NCBI GenBank assembly: GCA_025924495.1
Contig: JAICIG010000050.1
Coordinates: forward strand, 1 to 25,078
Length of the DNA: 25,078 nt
Reading direction: 5' to 3'
Origin: Pirellulales bacterium
GTDB taxonomy: Bacteria > Planctomycetota > Planctomycetia > Pirellulales > JAICIG01
Under the pieces are notes generated by a model. The model was not told the origin of the DNA. It saw only the letters and a program-made list of their open reading frames with translations, and did not search any database. How positions within the stretch are numbered: the stretch's first letter is position 1; each line of letters opens with the position of its first letter. The position numbers and the translations under genes were made by a program. Below, piece by piece: positions 18,522 through 25,078 of the stretch.

Positions 18522-19757
18522 ATGAAAGCCTTCGACTCGACGCAACTTTACTTCAACCGCGCGGCAGATCAGATGGATCTGTCAGAAAACATACGCCGCT
18601 TGCTGCTCACTCCGAAGCGCGAAATCCAGGTTCAAATCGCCGTAGAACGAGACAACGGCGAAATTGCGACGTTCATCGGTTACCGCGTTCAGCACGACGA
18701 CTCTCGCGGCCCCATGAAGGGGGGACTGCGATTTCATCCGGACGTCGACCTGGATGAAGTCCGTTCATTGGCAGCCCTCATGACCTGGAAGACGTCCGTC
18801 GTGAACATTCCCTACGGCGGCGCCAAAGGCGGAATTGCGGTCGATCCATCGCAATTGAGTCCGCGAGAGCTCGAAATTATCACGCGTAAGTTCGTCGACG
18901 GAATTCATGACGTGATCGGGCCGGATATCGACATTCCGGCGCCGGATATGGGAACGAACGACAAAGTAATGGCCTGGTTCATGAACCAGTATGCCAAATA
19001 CCATGGCTTCAATCCGGCCTGCGTGACAGGCAAGCCCGTCGAGTTGCACGGATTGCCGGGACGAGAAGAAGCCACCGGCCGCGGCGTCGGAATCTTGACC
19101 TTCAAGATGCTCAGCCGCATGGGACGCAGGCCGCCGGAAACCCGGATCGCCGTCCAAGGTTTCGGTAACGTAGGCTCGCATGCCGCCAAGTTTCTCGACG
19201 AAGCAGAATTCAAAATCCTGGCGGTCAGCGACGTCAGCGGAGCCTATTACCGCAAGTCGGGACTCGACATTCCCGCTATGCTGCGTTACGCGAATGCCAA
19301 TCGCGGCAGCCTGGCTGGTTACACCGAAGCCGAACATATCACCAACGAACAACTGCTCGAATTGGACGTTGAACTGCTGATTCCAGCGGCTCTGGGCGGC
19401 GTGCTGACCAAAGAAAACGCAGATCGCATTAAGGCCAGCATTATCATCGAGGCCGCCAACGCCCCGACCAACTTCGACGCCGACGATCTCCTGCACCAGC
19501 GCGGCATCACCATCCTGCCCGACATCTTGGCGAACGCTGGAGGCGTAACGGGCAGCTACTTCGAATGGGTCCAGAATCGCCAACGCTATCAGTGGGGCCT
19601 TAGCCGAGTGCGCCAAGAGCTCGATCACGTGCTGTCCGACGCCTTCGAACGCGTCTGGCAAATCTCAGTGGAGCGAAAGGTGAGTCTGCGCACCGCGGCT
19701 TACATCATCGGCATCGGTCGCGTCGGCCGAGCCACTGTGCTGGGAGGCATCATATGA
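18522..19757 (+). CDS. gdhA: Glutamate dehydrogenase (Glu/Leu/Phe/Val dehydrogenase family)
   Basis: This 411-residue cytoplasmic enzyme interconverts glutamate with 2-oxoglutarate and ammonium using NAD(P). The N-terminal domain has the substrate Lys66 (in PMKGGLRF), Lys90 (in MTWKTS), catalytic Lys102 (in GGAKGG) and Asp142 (in PAPDMGTN). The Rossmann domain has GFGNVG at 213-218. Length fits the small hexameric class. The sequence fits GDH best, but Leu/Val/Phe dehydrogenases share the fold, and cofactor preference cannot be read safely. The ATG at 18522 fits the family N-terminus and lies directly after a promoter-like pair with no Shine-Dalgarno. The stop overlaps the next gene's start (ATGA), so the two are translated as a unit. 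Confidence 0.92.
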   Translation: MKAFDSTQLYFNRAADQMDLSENIRRLLLTPKREIQVQIAVERDNGEIATFIGYRVQHDDSRGPMKGGLRFHPDVDLDEVRSLAALMTWKTSVVNIPYGGAKGGIAVDPSQLSPRELEIITRKFVDGIHDVIGPDIDIPAPDMGTNDKVMAWFMNQYAKYHGFNPACVTGKPVELHGLPGREEATGRGVGILTFKMLSRMGRRPPETRIAVQGFGNVGSHAAKFLDEAEFKILAVSDVSGAYYRKSGLDIPAMLRYANANRGSLAGYTEAEHITNEQLLELDVELLIPAALGGVLTKENADRIKASIIIEAANAPTNFDADDLLHQRGITILPDILANAGGVTGSYFEWVQNRQRYQWGLSRVRQELDHVLSDAFERVWQISVERKVSLRTAAYIIGIGRVGRATVLGGII

Positions 19758-20299
19758 AGGCTCTGGCGGTTACCCACGAGATCATTCAAAAAATTCCCAT
19801 GTTTCGCGGGCTGTGCGAGAAGGAAGCCCGCCAACTGGCTCAGATCGTCGGGGTCGCCGAGCTCGGGCCCGGAGAGACGGTTATCGAACAGGGAGCGCAA
19901 AGCCAGAGGCTGTGGGTGCTGTTGGAAGGAAAGTGCGAAGTCTGGCACACGCTTAACGGTGCGCCGCCGAAGGCCGGACCAGTGATGCTGGCTACGCTCG
20001 AACCATACAACAACTTCGGCGAAATGTCCTTCTTTCACCCGGCGCCGCACTCAGCCAGCGTACGTGCGCAGACGCCCGTCAAACTGTTATATATCGATCG
20101 CTCCAAATACGATCGTTTGCTGGAAGAAGAGCCCGCCTGCTGCTCTAAGTTGGCGATCAACACCGTCGCCAGTCTCGCCGATCGCCTCCGCCGCATGGAC
20201 GAGTGGGTCGACGAGCTTGTCTCCAAGACCGCGGTCAGCCAACGCGTTCCCGAGTGGAATCGCCTGCGAGCCACGCTGTTTGACGGTTGGACGCTGTGA
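19754..20299 (+). CDS. Cyclic-nucleotide-binding-domain protein without a DNA-binding domain
   Basis: This 181-residue protein is a single CRP/cNMP-binding beta-barrel domain (about 10-130) followed by a helical tail. It has no helix-turn-helix, so it is not a CRP-type transcription factor. The barrel shows [20 protein letters not shown] and the phosphate-binding-cassette region [18 protein letters not shown] (88-105). The Arg that contacts the cyclic phosphate in CRP (Arg82) aligns with His99 here, and the loop is one residue shorter, so cAMP binding is doubtful. The ATG at 19754 overlaps the gdh stop by 4 nt. The coupling suggests it regulates or associates with the dehydrogenase, but that is inference only. 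Confidence 0.88.
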   Translation: MKALAVTHEIIQKIPMFRGLCEKEARQLAQIVGVAELGPGETVIEQGAQSQRLWVLLEGKCEVWHTLNGAPPKAGPVMLATLEPYNNFGEMSFFHPAPHSASVRAQTPVKLLYIDRSKYDRLLEEEPACCSKLAINTVASLADRLRRMDEWVDELVSKTAVSQRVPEWNRLRATLFDGWTL

Positions 20300-20318
20300 G
20301 GAGAGGCGACAGGAGGCA

Positions 20319-20363
20319 GGCGTCAGGCCTTAGGCGTCAGGAGGGCGGACATTCCTGTCCGCC
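20319..20363. repeat. Tandem GGCGTCAGG repeat followed by a GGCGGACA hairpin
   Basis: GGCGTCAGG occurs at 20319-20327 and again at 20333-20341. It is followed by a perfect 8-bp stem, GGCGGACA (20344-20351) and TGTCCGCC (20356-20363), with a TTCC tetraloop. It sits 45 bp after the CNB gene stop, so it may act as the terminator of the gdh operon, although no T-run follows. The clean palindrome resembles interspersed intergenic repeats. Confidence 0.55.
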
Positions 20364-20510
20364 ACGATCGACGATGCGATCGATCAGGCGAGCCGAACGC
20401 GTGAGTCTCCGTGTTGTGGCACTCGAGCGACTCTTCTTCGCTAACGCGGCAACGCAATTAGGCATTTAACATTAGCGCGCCCCATAATAATTGGCTTTCA
20501 GCGCGTCCTT

Positions 20511-20684
20511 GTTTGCCACCCAGCTTTAGCTGGTGGTCGCCGGCCGCTAACCCTCTGTCTTTCTTGCCGGCTTTAGCCCGGTTTGGGCGATGGATGACTC
20601 GCTCAGTAAGCCGGATTAAGCCGGCTGAGAGAAACGCTACTGTTACCTGCTAACCACCTGCTAAAGCTGGGTGGCAAACAACAT
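20511..20684 (+). repeat. Nested-palindrome REP-like element, copy 1
   Basis: About 174 bp. The outer arms are CCAGCTTTAGCTGG (within 20511-20537) and CTAAAGCTGGGTGGCAAACA (within 20653-20684). The inner arms are GCCGGCTTTAGCCCGG (20566-20581) and GGATTAAGCCGGCT (within 20608-20626). Each arm is itself close to palindromic. It matches copy 2 at 21835-22009 in the same orientation, including the distal GGCAAACAACAT end. No ORF lies inside. It lies just past the 3' end of the threonine aldolase gene. Confidence 0.8.
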
Positions 20685-20731
20685 GCGCTCCTCGGCCGCA
20701 ACTTTCGCCTTTCCGACTGCCGACCTAGTGC

Positions 20732-21811
20732 TCATCCATACGTCGCCGCCACGGCAGAGCCCAATCGCTCGCTTTCGGCGGCGGTTTCGCGGAGAATCTC
20801 GGCCGCGCGATCAATGTCGGCCTGGTTGACATCCAGATGCGTCACAGCCCGCATCATGGGACCGCCAAAGGCGCTGATCAAAAGTCCGCGGCGTTTCAGT
20901 CGTGCCGAGAATTCCGCCGCAGCGCCGAGCCGCGGATCGACGCGGTAGATGACCAGGTTGCTGTCGACTTCGGGCGGGCGGAGTTCGAGCCCGTCGATCT
21001 CGCGAATGGCGGCAGCTAGGCGCTTGGCATTGGCATGATCTTCGGCCAGCCGGGCGATGTGGTTCTCAAGTGCATACAGGGCGCCGGCGGCGATTACGCC
21101 CGCCTGGCGCATCGTGCCACCGAAGAGCTTGCGATGCCGTAGCGCCCGGGCGATCATCTCCTTCGTGCCAGCCAGCGCTGAACCGACGGGAGCGCCGAGC
21201 CCTTTCGAAAAACAGACGCTGACCGTATCAAAATGTTTGGCCCACTCGGCGGCCGGAATGCCGGTGGCCACCTGGGCATTGAACAGCCGGGCGCCGTCGA
21301 GGTGCATGGCCAGGCCGTGCTCGCGGGCCCACTGGCTGATCCGGGCCACTTCGTCGTACGGCAGCACGCGGCCGCCGCCCCGGTTGTGCGTGTTCTCCAG
21401 GCAGACCAGCCGGGTGCGCACCAGATGCACGTTCTCCGGCCGGATCAGGTCGACCAATTGCTCGAGCCGCAGCACGCCGTACTCCCCTTCGACGGTGCGG
21501 GCCACGACGCCGCTGAGCTGGGCGAAGGCGCCTTGCTCGTAGTTGTAGATGTGGCAGCCGGCCTCGCAAAGAAATTCATCCCCCGGTCCGCAGTGCACGC
21601 GCACGCCGATCTGGTTCGACATCGAACCGGAAGGGACATACACAGCGGCTTCCTTGCCCAGCATGGCGGCCAGCTGCTCTTGCAGGCGGTTGACCGTCGG
21701 ATCTTCGCCGAAGGTGTCGTCTCCCACGTCGGCCGCGGCCATCGCCTGCCGCATGCCCGGCGTGGGTTTGGTCATCGTATCGCTACGCAAGTCGATCACA
21801 GATTCAGGCAT
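20732..21811 (-). CDS. ltaE: Low-specificity L-threonine aldolase
   Basis: This 359-residue PLP enzyme (fold type I, beta-eliminating lyase family) cleaves threonine or allo-threonine to glycine and acetaldehyde. The N-terminus has the family opening DLRSDTMTKPTPGMRQAM and the early GDDTFGEDPTV. The cofactor-stacking region includes AGCHIYNYE (His87), Asp172 lies in HLDGARLFNA, and the Schiff-base Lys203 lies in CFSKGLGAPVGS. A later GGTMRQAG segment is also typical. Length fits the family (about 340-360). The ATG at 21811 begins right before the DLRSDT block. There is no clear Shine-Dalgarno, and repeat copy 2 begins about 24 bp upstream, so the promoter must lie within or beyond that element. 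The gene stands alone, bracketed by two repeat copies. Confidence 0.94.
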   Translation of the reverse strand: MPESVIDLRSDTMTKPTPGMRQAMAAADVGDDTFGEDPTVNRLQEQLAAMLGKEAAVYVPSGSMSNQIGVRVHCGPGDEFLCEAGCHIYNYEQGAFAQLSGVVARTVEGEYGVLRLEQLVDLIRPENVHLVRTRLVCLENTHNRGGGRVLPYDEVARISQWAREHGLAMHLDGARLFNAQVATGIPAAEWAKHFDTVSVCFSKGLGAPVGSALAGTKEMIARALRHRKLFGGTMRQAGVIAAGALYALENHIARLAEDHANAKRLAAAIREIDGLELRPPEVDSNLVIYRVDPRLGAAAEFSARLKRRGLLISAFGGPMMRAVTHLDVNQADIDRAAEILRETAAESERLGSAVAATYG

Positions 21812-21834
21812 CGGCAGGCTCGGCTTTCGTTCTT

Positions 21835-22009
21835 GTCTGCCACCAGCTTTAGCTGGTGGTTAGCGACCCGCCACACCTCGTCGTTCTAGCCGGCTTTAGC
21901 CGGACTTCGATCTGGTTAGGCCGATCGCTTGGCAAACCGGCTAAAGCCGGCTCAGAAACAGCAGTTAGTGGCTCACTCACCACCAGCTAAAGCTGGTGGC
22001 AAACAACAT
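21835..22009 (+). repeat. Nested-palindrome REP-like element, copy 2
   Basis: About 175 bp. The outer arms are CCACCAGCTTTAGCTGGTGG (21840-21859) and CCACCAGCTAAAGCTGGTGG (within 21978-22009). The inner arms are AGCCGGCTTTAGCCGG (near 21888-21903) and CCGGCTAAAGCCGG (near 21937-21950). The arms are cleaner palindromes than in copy 1, which suggests that this copy is younger. Its left edge is about 24 bp upstream of the ltaE start codon. No ORF or transposase lies inside. Confidence 0.82.
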
Positions 22010-22103
22010 TCTACACGGTCCTGACAAGGCTGCCTTTGATAGATCGAACGACGCTTACCTGGTGCGATCGTCAAGGCTCGGCAGGCCTCTTTCAGTTCGA
22101 TAG

Positions 22104-22172
22104 TTTACCCGGCCGGCGGGCATGAGCGAACCCTTTTGCGTTGCGCAGGGTCTTTCACCCGGGCGGCGGGCA
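22104..22172 (+). repeat. GC-rich direct repeat upstream of hisD
   Basis: TTTACCCGGCCGGCGGGCA (22104-22122) recurs with small changes as TTTCACCCGGGCGGCGGGCA (22153-22172), about 49 bp apart; a weaker third relative (TCGGCCGGCAGGG) lies near 22196-22208. These lie between repeat copy 2 and hisD. They may be REP-like remnants or regulatory boxes; nothing in the sequence decides. Confidence 0.4.
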
Positions 22173-22248
22173 AGTCACAATAAGAAATTCCCTCCTCGGC
22201 CGGCAGGGGAACTAGTGGACCTGATCTCGCCTTTGACCATCCGTCCTG

Positions 22249-23616
22249 ATGACGAACCCACCCCTAAAAATGCTTCGGATCGATAGTCGCAGCGGCCAGT
22301 GGCGAGAGGCCATTGCCTCGCTGCGTCAGCGGCTCAGTCCGCAGGGAAATATAGTCAGCGAGGCAGGGCGGAAACGGACGATCGAGGTGTTTGGCGAGCC
22401 GCTCTCACCTCAGCAGGTCGTCGAGCGGATCTGCGGCGAAGTGCGAGACCGCGGCTTGCCGGCTGTGCTCGATTATTCGGCCCGCATCGATAAGGCTGAG
22501 TTAACCGCCGCCACGATTCGCGTGCCCGAATCGGAGCTGGCAACTGCACACGCTAAAGCTCGGCCCGAGTTCCTGGCCGCGGTCCGCCGCATCCGGCAAA
22601 GCGTGCTCGACTTTCAAGCGGCCATCTTGCATCACGACGTTCGGCTCGAGCGGCCTGGCGGTTACTTGCGCCAGCGCTATCTGCCGCTCGCGCGTGTCGG
22701 CATTTGCGTGCCGGGCGGAGCGGCAGCCTATCCTTCGACCGTGCTGATGACCGCGGTACCCGCCCAAGCAGCGGGCGTCAAAGAGTTGGCGATCGTGGCC
22801 CCGCCGACAAAGTTCGGCGCGTACAGCCCCGATCTGCTGGCCACCTGCCACGAGATCGGCGTGCGAGAGGTGTATCGGCTTGGCGGGGCGCAGGCCATCG
22901 CCGCCTTGGCCTACGGCATCGAAGGCCTGCCGCGCGTCGACAAGATCGTCGGCCCCGGCAACTTGTTCGTGGCCTTGGCCAAGAAGCATGTGTATGGCGA
23001 GGTGGACATCGATTCCATTGCCGGCCCCAGCGAAGTAGTGGTCATCGCCGATGAATCGACCCGGCCCGATTACACGGCCGCCGACTTGATTGCGCAGGCC
23101 GAGCATTCGCCCGGCGCTAGTGTGTTGATCACTTGGAGCGCCAAAGTGCTGGAGGGCACGGCCAGCGAATTGGCGAAACAATTGTCCCAGCTCGATCGGG
23201 GCGATCTGGCGCGGCAGTGCCTGGAAGAATTCGGTGCTTTGATCCTGGTGCAAAACTCCGATGAGGCGTGCGCTCTGGCCAACGAGATTGCTTCGGAACA
23301 CTTGCACATTGCTACCGACAACGCCGAGAGACTCCTGGAAAAGATTTCCAATGCCGGCACCGCATTCTTGGGAAATTACAGCCCTGTGGCGTTGGGCGAC
23401 TACGCCGCCGGGCCTTCGCACGTGCTGCCCACCGGCGGTACGGCGCGCTGGGCCAGCGGTTTGTGTGCCAATGATTTTCTCCGTCGCACGAGCGTGATAC
23501 ATTTCGATCGCTCCGGCCTCGCCGCACTGGCGCCCGACGTACGAATGCTTGCCGACGCCGAAGGATTGACCGCTCATCGCGCCAGCGTCGATATTCGCCT
23601 GGAGAAAAAATCGTAA
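22249..23616 (+). CDS. hisD: Histidinol dehydrogenase
   Basis: This 455-residue zinc enzyme performs the last two steps of histidine synthesis, oxidising L-histidinol to L-histidine with 2 NAD. The conserved core includes PGGAAAYPSTVLMTAVPA and LGGAQAIAALAYG. Catalytic and zinc-site residues align with the E. coli enzyme: Gln283 and His286 (in IAQAEHSPGA), Glu350-His351, Asp384 (in LGDYAAGPSHVLPT) and His443 (in GLTAHRASV). Length is slightly above E. coli (434) because of a longer N-terminus. An internal ATG at 22270 would give a shorter, equally plausible start; neither has a strong Shine-Dalgarno. It is followed by hisC on the same strand but separated by 285 bp. Confidence 0.96.
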   Translation: MTNPPLKMLRIDSRSGQWREAIASLRQRLSPQGNIVSEAGRKRTIEVFGEPLSPQQVVERICGEVRDRGLPAVLDYSARIDKAELTAATIRVPESELATAHAKARPEFLAAVRRIRQSVLDFQAAILHHDVRLERPGGYLRQRYLPLARVGICVPGGAAAYPSTVLMTAVPAQAAGVKELAIVAPPTKFGAYSPDLLATCHEIGVREVYRLGGAQAIAALAYGIEGLPRVDKIVGPGNLFVALAKKHVYGEVDIDSIAGPSEVVVIADESTRPDYTAADLIAQAEHSPGASVLITWSAKVLEGTASELAKQLSQLDRGDLARQCLEEFGALILVQNSDEACALANEIASEHLHIATDNAERLLEKISNAGTAFLGNYSPVALGDYAAGPSHVLPTGGTARWASGLCANDFLRRTSVIHFDRSGLAALAPDVRMLADAEGLTAHRASVDIRLEKKS

Positions 23617-23712
23617 GCAGCAGCTTCACGGCGCACCGCAGGGGCATAGGAAGATTTTTGGATGATGGGTCGTTGACGTGCACACACCAAAAGGGGGCGA
23701 AGACGGGATTCG

Positions 23713-23853
23713 CCACAGAAGGTCACGGAAAACCACGGAATCGAAGGTCATCGAGCCGCGCATTGCGACGGATCAATCACAGGTTCTTTTGGTCTTTATT
23801 CCGTGAGAATCCGTGTGAATCCGTGGCTCCAAAAAACTGCGTGACCTCCGTGG
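23713..23853. repeat. Degenerate CACGGA inverted repeat between hisD and hisC
   Basis: The left arm at 23713-23740 carries repeated CACGGA units. The right arm at 23799-23825 carries the complement, TCCGTG, repeated at about 10-bp steps, with one further TCCGTGG unit at 23847-23853. Reverse-complementing the right arm matches the left at about 19 of 28 positions. No ORF in the interval looks like a protein. It splits two genes that are usually tightly linked and could form a long imperfect hairpin in the transcript. Confidence 0.6.
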
Positions 23854-23901
23854 CAAGCTTCCTTGTGCGCAGGCTTAGGTCGGATCCTTAAAGAGATTGA
23901 A

Positions 23902-24948
23902 ATGTCCTACTTCCGTCCCGCCATCGATGCGATGAGCGGTTATGTGCCGGGCGAGCAACCGCAAGCCGGCAAGTTCATCAAGCTCAACACCAACGAGAAT
24001 CCGTATCCCGCATCGGCAGCCATTAGTCGCGCCGTACAGGCCGTGCTCGAACGGGGGCTCGGGCGTTATCCCGATCCCATGGCAACCGGTTTCCGCCAAC
24101 GGGCTGGCGAGATGCTCGGCGTCGATCCCGATTGGATTCTCTGCGGCAACGGCAGCGACGAGATTCTGACTATGGTCACGCGCGCCTTTGTCGGCGAGCG
24201 GCAACTGCTGCGTCTGCCTTATCCAAGTTACATTCTCTACAAGACGCTGGCGCAGATTCAGGGCGCCGAAAGCGAAGAGATCCGGTTCGAGGCCGACTGG
24301 TCGCTGTCCGATCGCTTCACAGCCAATGCCGACAACTTGCGGCTGGCATTTCTGCCCAATCCCAACAGCCCTTCAGGCACGCTGATTTCGCCGGCGCGCA
24401 TTCTCGAGCTAGCCGACCGGTTGCCTTGTCCACTGCTGGTCGATGAGGCCTACGTCGACTTCGCCCGCACGAACTGCCTGAAACTCGTCGCCGAGAATGA
24501 GAAAATCATGGTCTCGCGGTCGCTGAGCAAATCGTACGCACTGGCCGGGCTGCGGTTCGGCTTTATCGTCGCGCAGCCCCAGATCATTGAAGGTCTCGTC
24601 AAGATCAAGGATTCCTACAACTGCGATGCGCTATCGATCGCGGCGGCGACCGCGGCGATCGATGACCAGGCCTGGCTGACTTCGACGCGGACGAAGATTC
24701 TTGCCACTCGCGATCGCCTGACCGCCGGCATGCGCGAGCTGGGCTTCACGCCGGTCGAATCGCAGGCGAACTTCGTTTGGTGCCCGCATCCCAGTCTGCC
24801 GGTCAAACCGCTCTATGAGCAGCTCAAAAACAATCGAGTGCTGGTTCGTTATATGAACTATGCCGGTTGGGGCGATGGTTTGCGTATTTCTGTCGGCAGC
24901 GATGACCAGATCGACGCCTGCTTGGGCTTGCTGAAAACTATGGTTTAA
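23902..24948 (+). CDS. hisC: Histidinol-phosphate aminotransferase
   Basis: This 348-residue fold-type-I PLP aminotransferase converts imidazole-acetol phosphate and glutamate to histidinol phosphate, two steps before HisD in the pathway. Visible motifs are the N-terminal KLNTNENPYP, NPNSPSGT (153-160), Asp181 and Tyr184 (in LVDEAYVDF), the Schiff-base Lys210 in SRSLSKSYALAGLRFG, and Arg218. Length matches the family (about 350). I start at the ATG at 23902, which has an AAGAGA purine box 6-7 nt upstream; the open frame reaches a TTG at 23863, but that extension is not family-like. Related aromatic aminotransferases are possible, but the hisD neighbour supports HisC. Confidence 0.94.
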   Translation: MSYFRPAIDAMSGYVPGEQPQAGKFIKLNTNENPYPASAAISRAVQAVLERGLGRYPDPMATGFRQRAGEMLGVDPDWILCGNGSDEILTMVTRAFVGERQLLRLPYPSYILYKTLAQIQGAESEEIRFEADWSLSDRFTANADNLRLAFLPNPNSPSGTLISPARILELADRLPCPLLVDEAYVDFARTNCLKLVAENEKIMVSRSLSKSYALAGLRFGFIVAQPQIIEGLVKIKDSYNCDALSIAAATAAIDDQAWLTSTRTKILATRDRLTAGMRELGFTPVESQANFVWCPHPSLPVKPLYEQLKNNRVLVRYMNYAGWGDGLRISVGSDDQIDACLGLLKTMV

Positions 24949-24978
24949 GGACGCCAGACCAAGGCGAAGCTCTTGTGC

Positions 24979-25065
24979 GACCCTGTTGGGGTCGACGACC
25001 GAACTCGAACCCGATGAATCTCCCAGGGTTGCGCCCTGGGCTGACGAATCTTGCACCTTCGGTGC
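24979..25065. repeat. Three consecutive hairpins downstream of hisC
   Basis: Three perfect stems occur in 87 bp: GACCC/GGGTC at 24979-24993, CCCAGGG/CCCTGGG at 25022-25040 (5-nt loop), and GCACC/GGTGC at 25053-25065 (3-nt loop). The first lies 30 bp after the hisC stop. They may end transcription of hisC, but without T-runs and with this clustered arrangement they look more like an interspersed palindromic repeat. The window ends at 25078, so the full extent is unknown. Confidence 0.55.
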
Positions 25066-25078
25066 TGCCAACGCCGAA

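Noticed and set aside
18765..19661. Long minus-strand open frame opposite gdh (298 codons)
   Set aside because: It is antisense shadow coding of a well-supported dehydrogenase and has no recognisable protein features.
20511..22009. Composite transposon carrying ltaE
   Set aside because: The flanking elements contain no transposase ORF and have no visible target duplication; a REP/MITE-like interpretation is more economical.
22501..23577. Long open frame on the minus strand opposite hisD (358 codons)
   Set aside because: It is a shadow of hisD in GC-rich DNA; its translation is Gly/Arg/His-rich with no domain features, while hisD on the other strand is certain.
20300..25078. CRISPR array suggested by the many palindromes
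   Set aside because: There are no regularly spaced identical direct repeats with unique spacers and no cas genes; the repeats are long nested palindromes or isolated hairpins.

Overview
The window looks like chromosomal DNA of a planctomycete, most likely of the Pirellulales type. The grounds are a DUF1559-type domain (the planctomycete-enriched 'H-X9-DG' family) inside a large membrane protein, a large kinase-fold membrane protein, several intergenic REP-like palindromes, weak or absent Shine-Dalgarno sequences at most starts, and moderately high GC. This placement is inferred from gene content; there is no rRNA here to confirm it. I saw no tRNA, rRNA, CRISPR array, transposase or phage gene.

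Layout. 291-1808 (+): an ammonium transporter with a signal peptide. 1970-5425 (-): a 1151-residue multi-spanning membrane protein I cannot assign. 5745-8285 (-): a 12-TM RND/MMPL-type exporter. Divergent from it, 8833-11547 (+): a compact lutABC operon for L-lactate oxidation. Convergent with that, 18059-11571 (-): a two-gene operon of a membrane-anchored pseudokinase followed by a zinc-ribbon/TM/DUF1559/secretin-N-like protein. Divergent again, 18522-20299 (+): a glutamate dehydrogenase overlapping a cyclic-nucleotide-binding-domain protein. 20732-21811 (-): a threonine aldolase flanked by two direct copies of a roughly 175-bp nested-palindrome element. 22249-24948 (+): hisD and hisC, separated by a degenerate inverted repeat. 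The window ends in three consecutive hairpins.

How the genes fit together. Ammonium uptake and glutamate dehydrogenase both serve nitrogen assimilation but lie about 17 kb apart. LutABC feeds lactate carbon into pyruvate; no lactate permease or LutR-type regulator is present here. HisD and HisC are two steps of histidine synthesis, and threonine aldolase links threonine to glycine.

The most unusual locus is the pseudokinase/DUF1559 pair. The kinase fold has lost the ATP-anchoring Lys, the catalytic Asp and the DFG Asp. Both proteins have an N-terminal module predicted to be cytoplasmic, one TM helix, a long outer region and a shared secretin-N-like (STN-like) domain. This suggests two partners of one envelope-spanning assembly whose function is unknown. 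Second in interest are the possibly leaderless gdh promoter and the CNB protein coupled to gdh.
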